Assembly: GCA_014361165.1 (NCBI GenBank)
Contig: JACIWD010000051.1
Coordinates: 1-12,655, forward strand
Reading direction: 5' to 3'
Origin: Candidatus Mnemosynella bozhongmuii
GTDB taxonomy: Archaea; Halobacteriota; Archaeoglobi; Mnemosynellales; Mnemosynellaceae
DNA: 12,655 nucleotides
Positions 7,112 to 12,655 of this stretch are shown here, in pieces. Within the stretch, counting starts at the first letter, position 1. Every line of letters begins with the position of its first letter. The notes beneath the pieces were generated by a model. That model was not told the origin of the DNA. It did no database searches and saw only the letters and a list, made by a program, of their open reading frames with translations. The position numbers were made by a program, and so were the translations under genes.

Positions 7112-8494
7112 TCACTTCCTCCCAAAATCGTCCTCAATCCTCTCTATGTCATCCTCTCCGAAATAATCACCGAGCTGAACCTCTATTATCTCAAGCTCCT
7201 CATCACCCGGATTCTCAAGTCTGTGAATCTCTCTCAGAGGAATGAAAACATGCTCTCCTGATTTCAGAATCTTCTCCTCATCTCCGACTCTCACCTTTGC
7301 TGTTCCTTTCACAACCATCCAGTGCTCACATCTTCTGTTGTGGCGCTGAAGGCTCAGTCTCTTTCCCGGTTTAACGACTATTTTCTTTATCTTGAACTCT
7401 TCAGATTCAGAAAGAACCGTGAAGCTGCCCCACGGTCTTTCAACAGTCGGCGGTATTCTGGCTCTCTCATCTCCCCTCTCGCTGAGAATATTCACAACCT
7501 CTCTGATCCTCTCACCGGCTCCCCTTCTGCAAATCAGCAGTGCATCTGGAAGATCCGCAACAATGAGATCGTCAACATCAACGAGAGCTATCAGCCTCCC
7601 GGTCTCAGAATGAACGAGATTCCTTTTTGAGTCAATCTTCAGAAGCTCTCCTCTGACAGCATTTTCATCCTCATCTTTGGGAAGAATCTCATAAAGGGAA
7701 TCAAAGCTACCGAGGTCGCTCCAGAGAACATCAAGCTTAACAACCACAGCTCTTCTGGTTCTCTCCATTATTCCGTGGTCAAAGGAGAGTGAGGGAAGCC
7801 TGCAGTATGCATTCTCTCCATCTCTTTCAAGACTCTCGGCTATTTCCGATTGATGAGCTTTGCACTCTTCCTTGAGACTCTCCAGCGTGAATGCAAACAT
7901 CCCGCTGTTCCAGAGATAGCCCTCTTCAACATATTTCTTGGCTCTTTCCTCATCCGGTTTCTCAACAAATTTCTCAACCCGAAAAACATTCTCGAAACTC
8001 TCTATTCTCTCTCCGGGTTTAATGTATCCGTATCCGGTATGAGCTCTTCTCGGAATTATCCCGAAGGTAACAATATGATTTTTTGCAGCTTTAAAGGCCT
8101 CTTCAAAGGCTCTTCTGTAGTTCTCATTCGCCTCAAGATAGTGGTCTGAGGGAAGAACAGCCACAGTCGCATCACCCTCTCTCCTCTCTATCTCAAGAGC
8201 TGCATAGTAGATTGCCGGGAGCGTGCTCCTCATCTCGGGTTCAAGCAAAATGTTCTCCTCAGGTATCTCAACTCCCATGTCCTCTATTTCTCTCTTCACG
8301 AGCACCTCATGAGCTCTGTTTGTCACAATCAAGATTTCCTCGGGTGAGGAGAACATCAGAGCTCTCTCAACAGTCATCGAGAACAGAGATCTTTCAAGTA
8401 TTCTGCAGAACTGCTTTGGATACTCCTCCCTGCTTATCGGCCAGAGTCTGGTTCCTTTTCCGCCTGCAAGAATTATCGAGTAAACCTTCATCAC
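7112..8494 (-). CDS. manC: Mannose-1-phosphate guanylyltransferase / mannose-6-phosphate isomerase
   Basis: This is a bifunctional cytosolic enzyme of GDP-mannose synthesis. The N-terminal nucleotidyltransferase domain (about 1-290) carries LAGGKGTRLWPISREEYPKQF at residues 9-29, the GDP-mannose pyrophosphorylase signature. It also has LPSDHYL (114-120) and the sugar-binding FVEKP (176-180). The C-terminal type II phosphomannose isomerase cupin (about 350-460) opens VERPWGSFTVL. It holds the metal ligands in LSLQRHNRRCEHW (His385, Glu390) and IPLREIHRLENPG (His424), and ends EDDIERIEDDFGR as in AlgA/ManC proteins. The length of 460 is typical. Start: a GTG at 8494 is directly followed by an ATG at 8491; the ATG is the simpler choice (459 residues). 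It lies 26 bases downstream of sir2. It should supply the mannosyl donor for the glycosyltransferases across the divergent promoter. Confidence 0.95.
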   Translation of the reverse strand: MMKVYSIILAGGKGTRLWPISREEYPKQFCRILERSLFSMTVERALMFSSPEEILIVTNRAHEVLVKREIEDMGVEIPEENILLEPEMRSTLPAIYYAALEIERREGDATVAVLPSDHYLEANENYRRAFEEAFKAAKNHIVTFGIIPRRAHTGYGYIKPGERIESFENVFRVEKFVEKPDEERAKKYVEEGYLWNSGMFAFTLESLKEECKAHQSEIAESLERDGENAYCRLPSLSFDHGIMERTRRAVVVKLDVLWSDLGSFDSLYEILPKDEDENAVRGELLKIDSKRNLVHSETGRLIALVDVDDLIVADLPDALLICRRGAGERIREVVNILSERGDERARIPPTVERPWGSFTVLSESEEFKIKKIVVKPGKRLSLQRHNRRCEHWMVVKGTAKVRVGDEEKILKSGEHVFIPLREIHRLENPGDEELEIIEVQLGDYFGEDDIERIEDDFGRK

Positions 8495-8513
8495 AAGATA
8501 TTTTTCTGAAAGG

Positions 8514-8525
8514 AATTTTATTAAT
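8514..8525 (-). promoter_or_regulatory. Likely TATA box of manC, overlapping the sir2 stop
   Basis: The minus strand reads ATTAATAAAATT here, centred near 8520 and 26-29 nt before the manC start codons (8494/8491). The last bases and TAA stop of sir2 (8521-8523) lie inside the element. manC could therefore be transcribed independently, as well as by read-through from sir2. No good Shine-Dalgarno sequence is present in the 26-base gap. Confidence 0.4.
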
Positions 8526-9267
8526 CTTTCCTCACTAGTTTTCGAATATTTTCGAGAAGGGCTCTCATGGCATCTCCAGCCTTCATCCTTATTTTGAAAT
8601 CAGAAAAAGGACTGAGAGGTGTGTCTTTCGGATTAATCTCTATGATTATTCCTCCGTTCTTCTTTGTGAGCAGGGGAAGTGATGCCGCTGGCTGAACCAA
8701 TGCAGAGGTTCCTGCAACAATCATCACATCGCTCCTCAGTGCCTCCTTCTCCGCCATTTCAAGCTCTCTCTCCGGAAGAGGCTCTCCGAACCAGACAACT
8801 CCGGGTCTCAGAAGAGAACCACACTCGCATCTCGGCAGCGGAGGAATCTCTGGAGGAGAGGATATTTCGATCTCCTTTCCGCATTTAATGCATCTGAGAA
8901 TCCTGATTTTTCCGTGAAGGTGAATCACATTTTTGCTTCCTGCTCTTTCATGAAGATCGTCCACATTCTGTGTGATCAGAGTTTTGAGAATTCCCATTCT
9001 TTCAAGCTCTGCAAAACCCTCGTGAGCGGGATTTGGTCTTGCGCTGAAGATTTTCTTCATTCTCCATGCATACCATTTCCAGACAAATTCAGGATCTCTT
9101 GCAAATGCTTCCGGAGTTGCAAGTTCCTCGGGCCTGTATCTCTTCCAGAGCCCATCCTCATCTCTGAAAGTTGGAATTCCGCTTTCAGCTGAAACTCCAG
9201 CTCCTGTTAGTGCAGTGAGGTGCTTTGAGCTGACTATAATTTCTGAAACTTTTTCCAGCATAATCAT
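8521..9267 (-). CDS. cobB: NAD-dependent protein deacylase, Sir2 family (class III-like)
   Basis: This sirtuin removes acyl groups from protein lysines using NAD+, releasing nicotinamide and O-acyl-ADP-ribose. Its 248 residues match the small Archaeoglobus Sir2Af1 type. Visible motifs are the NAD-binding TGAGVSAESGIPTFRD (21-36), TQNVDDLHERAG (99-110), the catalytic His118 in HLHGK, VVWFGEPLP, and AGTSALVQPAASLP near the C-terminus. The structural zinc site is Cys126/Cys129 and Cys147/Cys149. Tyr66 and Arg69 in WYAWRM form the YxxR pair that binds acidic acyl groups in SIRT5 and bacterial CobB. Desuccinylase activity in addition to deacetylase activity is therefore plausible. The start may be the ATG at 9267 or the one at 9261, which better fits the shared promoter spacing. 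In Archaea a known sirtuin target is the chromatin protein Alba; a metabolic-enzyme role is equally possible. Confidence 0.95.
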   Translation of the reverse strand: MIMLEKVSEIIVSSKHLTALTGAGVSAESGIPTFRDEDGLWKRYRPEELATPEAFARDPEFVWKWYAWRMKKIFSARPNPAHEGFAELERMGILKTLITQNVDDLHERAGSKNVIHLHGKIRILRCIKCGKEIEISSPPEIPPLPRCECGSLLRPGVVWFGEPLPERELEMAEKEALRSDVMIVAGTSALVQPAASLPLLTKKNGGIIIEINPKDTPLSPFSDFKIRMKAGDAMRALLENIRKLVRKD

Positions 9268-9283
9268 GAATTCTTCTGAGGGA

Positions 9284-9296
9284 AAATTTTAAAAAC
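9284..9296. promoter_or_regulatory. Shared bidirectional TATA element between sir2 and the GH130 gene
   Basis: The gap between the divergent starts is about 50 bases. It holds one AT block, AAATTTTAAAAAC, centred near 9291 and close to its own reverse complement. It is 24-30 nt from the sir2 start candidates (9267, 9261) and 27-30 nt from the GH130 start candidates (9318, 9321). One element may therefore set both start sites, giving near-leaderless messages in each direction. Confidence 0.5.
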
Positions 9297-9317
9297 TCTG
9301 CGATTTTTTACGCCGAA

Positions 9318-10358
9318 GTGATGAGAAATGGAGGTCTCCATCTGAAAAGGGAGAACAGAACAGAGGACATTGTCAGAAGACTTGGTGTGATAACCGCAGA
9401 CAGAGTGCACTTCAGAAGATTTCCCATTAAAAATCCCGTAACAATCTTCAATCCGGGACTGCTTGTTGAGGGAAATCTTGCAAACATCTATGCAAGAGTT
9501 GTTCTCGGGTATTACTCCTACACAAGTGCCATAGCGGAGATAAGGATACCTCTTGAAGAACTCTGCGATCTAACTCTTGGAAACTATACTGCGGAGATAA
9601 TAGTCTATCCCGATAACAGGTTTGACATCTATGGAACAGAGGACCCGAGGACATATGAAATAAGAGGAGAAAAGTTCATGACATACTGCGGCAGAACGGT
9701 CGCCTATTACAATCCTGCGATCAGAACCGAGAGAACCCTGCCAGTGACCGCTGTCATGAGAGATGGGCAATGGAAAAAAGTTTTTGTCTTCAGAATGCCT
9801 GAAAGTATAAGGGAATCGGTAATAAGCGATAAAGATGCCTTTATTGTTGAGAGCAATGGAGATTTCAGACTCTTTCACAGACCCCACATGAGAAATGATA
9901 GTGAGAAGTTTCATCTCTGCATCAGCGATATAGATGATGATCTTCTAACTCTCAGCGGAAGAGATGGGCTTCAGGAGGTAGTTCTGAAGGATACAGTCTC
10001 CGTTCTCGAACCAGAGAAATTTGAGATGAAGCTCGGCTGGAGCACACCTCCTGTGAGAGTTGGCAGAGAACTGCTTCTGATTGTTCATGCTCTTGACAGT
10101 GAGGGAATTGCCTATCGTGCATTTGCAGTTCTGATGGATGAGGAGATGAACATCACCGCAGTAACGCCTCATTACATAATGGAGCCGAGAGAGGTCTATG
10201 AGATCTTCGGAGACAGACCCTATGTTGTTTTTCCATGCGGAGCTCAGATAGTGGATGACAGCCTTCTGATCTCATACGGTTCAGCAGATTTTGCCATAGG
10301 AATCGGAGAAATAGATCTTTCGGAACTCATGTCAATTCTTGATTCCAACAGAGTTTAG
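9318..10358 (+). CDS. GH130-family glycoside phosphorylase/hydrolase-like protein
   Basis: This 346-residue protein resembles the GH130 family (Pfam Glyco_hydro_130, five-bladed beta-propellers), which acts mainly on beta-mannosides. The diagnostic blocks are present in order: NPVTIFNPGLLVEGN and IYARVV (about 39-62), TEDPRTYEI with the candidate catalytic Asp109 (107-115) followed by GEKFMTYCGRT, and FRLFHRPHM (183-191), equivalent to the family HRP block. There is no signal peptide, so it acts in the cytosol. That suggests a phosphorylase or a recycling enzyme rather than an extracellular hydrolase, but the two cannot be told apart here. Substrate is unknown; ManC and two GT4 genes nearby make a mannoside plausible. 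Start: a GTG at 9318 is directly followed by an ATG at 9321, which is the more natural start (345 residues). Overall similarity to the family looks distant. Confidence 0.78.
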   Translation: MMRNGGLHLKRENRTEDIVRRLGVITADRVHFRRFPIKNPVTIFNPGLLVEGNLANIYARVVLGYYSYTSAIAEIRIPLEELCDLTLGNYTAEIIVYPDNRFDIYGTEDPRTYEIRGEKFMTYCGRTVAYYNPAIRTERTLPVTAVMRDGQWKKVFVFRMPESIRESVISDKDAFIVESNGDFRLFHRPHMRNDSEKFHLCISDIDDDLLTLSGRDGLQEVVLKDTVSVLEPEKFEMKLGWSTPPVRVGRELLLIVHALDSEGIAYRAFAVLMDEEMNITAVTPHYIMEPREVYEIFGDRPYVVFPCGAQIVDDSLLISYGSADFAIGIGEIDLSELMSILDSNRV

Positions 10359-10390
10359 CATCGTGAGCACAATTATTAATGAACCCTCCC

Positions 10391-10398
10391 TTTAAAAC
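10391..10398 (+). promoter_or_regulatory. Likely TATA box of the first GT4 gene
   Basis: TTTAAAAC in the 93-base gap after the GH130 gene predicts transcription starting near 10420. That leaves a leader of about 30 nt before the TTG start. A second AT block (AATTATTAAT, about 10371-10380) is an alternative. This gene can therefore be transcribed without the GH130 gene. Confidence 0.4.
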
Positions 10399-10437
10399 AG
10401 GAAATTTTTTGCATGTGTGAGGTTATAATATTCCTGT

Positions 10438-10445
10438 GAGGAGGT
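10438..10445 (+). promoter_or_regulatory. Strong Shine-Dalgarno site deciding a TTG start
   Basis: GAGGAGGT lies six bases before the TTG at 10452 and closely matches the complement of the archaeal 16S 3' end. It supports TTG as the start. The in-frame ATG further upstream at 10413 is cut off by a TGA at 10437-10439. This is the clearest ribosome-binding site in the window; most other transcription units look leaderless. Confidence 0.65.
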
Positions 10446-10451
10446 AGGAGG

Positions 10452-11561
10452 TTGAGGATAGGGCTGATAAGCACATATGGTGTGAAGTGCGGAATCTCCA
10501 CCTATTCAGAACACCTGATAGAAGCTCTGCTGAAATATCCGGGAAACGAGATTTTTGTTTTCGCAGAGGAAAACAGAGGAAATTCAAGAGACGAGTTTTC
10601 ATCGAGAGTTGAATTCATCAGATGTTTCCACAGGTCGGTTGATGATGAGAAAAGAATTCTGGATGCCCTTAAAGAAATCAATCCGGACATTCTTCACATT
10701 CAGCATGAATATTCAATTTTCAGAAATTTTGAGATGCTTCAGAAGATTTACGAGCTCTTCAGAGGAAGAACCGTGATGACACTTCACACAATAAATCTTG
10801 AAAAGGAATTCGATCTGAAGGGATTTGCAGATCATTATGTTGTTCACAATGGACCCTCCAAGGAGTATCTTGTGAGGCACGGAGTTTCAGAGGAGAACGT
10901 TCATGTCATTCATCACGGGACTCTGATAGCTCCGAAGATGTCGAAAGAAGAGGCGAGAAAAAAGCTAAATCTTCCTCTCGATAGAAAAATACTTCTTTCT
11001 CATGCTTTTTTTGAGAAAAAGAAGAACATAGATCTCATTCTTCAGGCTGTGGCAGAGCTGAGAGATGAGTTCCCTCTCTATTACGTTCATGCAGGTGGAG
11101 TTCATCCTTATGGCTCTCCTCCCGAAAAACATCAGCTTTATTATGAGAGATGTCTGAAAATGGTTGAAGAACTTGGACTCGAAGATATCGTCAGATTTGA
11201 TGCGAGATTCATACCTGACGAGGAGCTCTTCATATATCTGAACTCTGCAGACATCATTCTGGTTGTTGAAGAGAACAAGTATCCCCTCCTCTCGGCATCG
11301 GGAACAATGCATACGGTTGCGGAGAGACCTGTCATCGGTTCGGACATCATGACCTTCTGTGAATTTCCGGAGGGTTCATTCTACAGAATAGAAATTTCTG
11401 TTGAGGCTTTGAAGAAGGCAATAAGAGAACTTCTCACGGATGAAGAGCTCGGAAGAAGTCTTGTGGAGAGGATGATGGAATATGCAAGAAAAACCTCCTG
11501 GGAGGAGGTTGCAAAGGAGCATCTCAAACTTTACAGAAAAGTTCTGGGTTCTGAAAAATGA
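10452..11561 (+). CDS. GT4-family (GT-B) glycosyltransferase
   Basis: This is a 369-residue retaining glycosyltransferase of the group 1/GT4 type, cytosolic with no membrane helix. The N-terminal acceptor domain opens MRIGLISTYGVKCGISTYSEHL, with the glycine-containing GISTYSEHL loop. PDILHIQHEYSIF (79-91) is the usual second strand-loop. The donor domain begins near 153 with VIHHGT and FFEKKKN (the family lysine region). The usual E-x7-E donor motif is absent; in its place is LLSASGTMHTVAERPVIGSD (279-298). This resembles the SGxxH variant I associate with some archaeal and bacterial GT4 enzymes. Donor and acceptor are unknown; GDP-mannose from ManC is a reasonable guess. Start: TTG at 10452, supported by the preceding GAGGAGGT. 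The TGA overlaps the next ATG by four bases, so the two transferases are translationally coupled and probably act in one pathway. Confidence 0.88.
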   Translation: MRIGLISTYGVKCGISTYSEHLIEALLKYPGNEIFVFAEENRGNSRDEFSSRVEFIRCFHRSVDDEKRILDALKEINPDILHIQHEYSIFRNFEMLQKIYELFRGRTVMTLHTINLEKEFDLKGFADHYVVHNGPSKEYLVRHGVSEENVHVIHHGTLIAPKMSKEEARKKLNLPLDRKILLSHAFFEKKKNIDLILQAVAELRDEFPLYYVHAGGVHPYGSPPEKHQLYYERCLKMVEELGLEDIVRFDARFIPDEELFIYLNSADIILVVEENKYPLLSASGTMHTVAERPVIGSDIMTFCEFPEGSFYRIEISVEALKKAIRELLTDEELGRSLVERMMEYARKTSWEEVAKEHLKLYRKVLGSEK

Positions 11562-12655
11562 GGGTGGCTCTCGTTAGCGACTGGTATTATCCGAAAGTTG
11601 GAGGAGTTGCCTCCCACATGCATTCTCTCGCGATTAAGCTCAGTGAGAGATCTCACAGAGTTGCAGTTGTGACCAATGATAGAAGAACCGGTAAAGAGGA
11701 TAAACTTGAGAAGCTTGGAATAGAGCTTTTGAAAATACCAGGATTTGTGCTTCCCGGACTTGATCTGAACCTCACTCATGGCTTTAAAGTTCCAAACACA
11801 CTTGATGATTTTCTCGAAGATTTCGACATCATCCATTCGCATCATGCATTCACTCCTCTTGCCCTCAAAGCTCTTGAAGCTGGAAGAAAAACTGAGCTAT
11901 CTTCATCCTCACAAATCACAGCATTTCGTTTGCATATGATTCATATCTCTGGAAATTTATTGGATTCAGCATTCCAGTTTTCAGATTCTACTTGAATAAG
12001 GCTCACAGGATAATTGCTGTCAGCGAGTCAGCAAAGGCATTTATAGAACACTTTACATCTTCTCCCATCTCTGTGATTCCAAATGGAGTTGATACTGAAA
12101 GATTTCATCCTGAAGAGGATAAAGAGGAGCTTAAGGAGAAATTTGGAATAAAGGGGAATGTCATCCTCTATGTTGGGAGAATGAGCTTTAGAAAAGGTCC
12201 TCATGTTCTTCTCAATGCTTTCTCCTCAATTCCCGATGCAACTCTCGTGATGGTTGGGAGCGGAGAGATGCTTCCATTTCTCAGAGCTCAGGCAAAAATG
12301 CTTGGAATTGAGAAAAGAGTTATCTTCACCGGTTATGTTGATGAGGAGAGGCTCTCTGAGATTTACCGCATGGCAGACATCTTTGTTTTACCATCAATAA
12401 CCTCTGAAGCTTTTGGAGTTGTCCTTTTGGAGGCAATGGCATCAGGAGTTCCGGTTATTGCTTCAGATACCGGAGGAATAAGAGAGATTCTTGCTGAAAG
12501 TGGTGCGGGATTGCTCGTCACACCGGAAAATGAGCTTGAGCTGAGAAAGGCCATAAAGAAACTGCTGAAGTCTCCAAATTTAAGGGAGAGATATGCGGAG
12601 AGGGGAAGAGAGCTTGCTGAGAGGAAATATTCCTGGGAGGTGATTGTTCCCAGGA
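11558..12655 (+). pseudogene. GT4-family glycosyltransferase, frameshifted and running off the window
   Basis: Two frames together give a GT4 enzyme of at least 365 residues. Frame one (11558 to about 11893) encodes MRVALVSDWYYPKVGGVASHMHSLA and IIHSHHAFTPLALKAL. This N-terminus resembles PIG-A/PimA-type enzymes, which add sugars to inositol lipids. Frame two runs open from 11896 to the last base. It encodes ILTNHSISFAYDSYLW, VIPNGVDTERF, YVGRMSFRKGPHVLL, the E-x7-E motif EAFGVVLLE, and MASGVPVIASDTGGIREIL. One base is missing between 11893 (a TGA in frame two) and about 11905, where conserved sequence resumes. Left uncorrected, frame one ends at 11995 as a 145-residue acceptor-domain fragment. 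The donor domain is fully conserved, which points to a very recent lesion or a sequence error. The C-terminus is near complete at the window edge. The ATG overlaps the previous gene's stop. Confidence 0.88.

Noticed and set aside
10413..10439. Possible eight-residue leader peptide (ATG at 10413 to TGA at 10437) just before the first GT4 gene, its stop overlapping the Shine-Dalgarno site
   Set aside because: The better TATA box predicts transcription starting near 10420, after this ATG, and eight codons are too few to show selection. It would need mapped 5' ends to revive it.
1..12655. CRISPR array, tRNA, rRNA, insertion sequence or attachment site
   Set aside because: I saw no spaced direct repeats, cloverleaf-like sequence, transposase motif or terminal inverted repeats; the only tandem repeat is the coding one at 4050-4388.

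Overview
The window comes from an archaeon, most likely a thermophilic euryarchaeote of the Archaeoglobales type. I infer this from gene content: an archaeal-type cofactor-independent phosphoglycerate mutase, an archaeal NKVD-type YchF GTPase, a pyruvate phosphate dikinase, a Sir2Af1-like sirtuin, and a bifunctional ManC next to a GH130 protein. Other signs are near-exclusive AGA/AGG arginine codons, strongly purine-rich coding strands, TATA-like boxes about 27 nt from many start codons, and very short intergenic gaps. The species assignment is an inference; I could not run a search.

Layout. (1) Bases 3-2715, plus strand: the tail of an upstream gene, then a tightly packed run of apgM, a small conserved archaeal protein and a YchF-type GTPase. 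(2) Bases 2690-3357, minus strand: a QueG-like double [4Fe-4S] protein broken by a single-base frameshift. (3) Bases 3411-4391, plus strand: a four-helix membrane protein with a soluble tail of helical repeats. (4) Bases 4400-9267, minus strand: sir2, manC and ppdK, in order of transcription, each with its own likely TATA box. (5) Bases 9318-12655, plus strand: a GH130-family protein and two GT4 glycosyltransferases. The second GT4 is frameshifted and runs off the window. No gap between genes exceeds 100 bases. I saw no tRNA, rRNA, CRISPR array or mobile element.

How the genes fit together. ApgM and PpdK are two of the three steps linking 3-phosphoglycerate to pyruvate (enolase, between them, is not in the window). 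ManC makes GDP-mannose, and the divergent GH130 and GT4 genes could use or recycle mannosyl groups. Together they form a candidate mannoside locus (a manno-oligosaccharide, glycolipid or compatible solute). This is the most likely place for an undescribed pathway in the window, but the product cannot be read from sequence. Two genes (QueG-like and second GT4) each appear to lack one base. They are either real lesions or consensus errors, and this is the first thing to settle.
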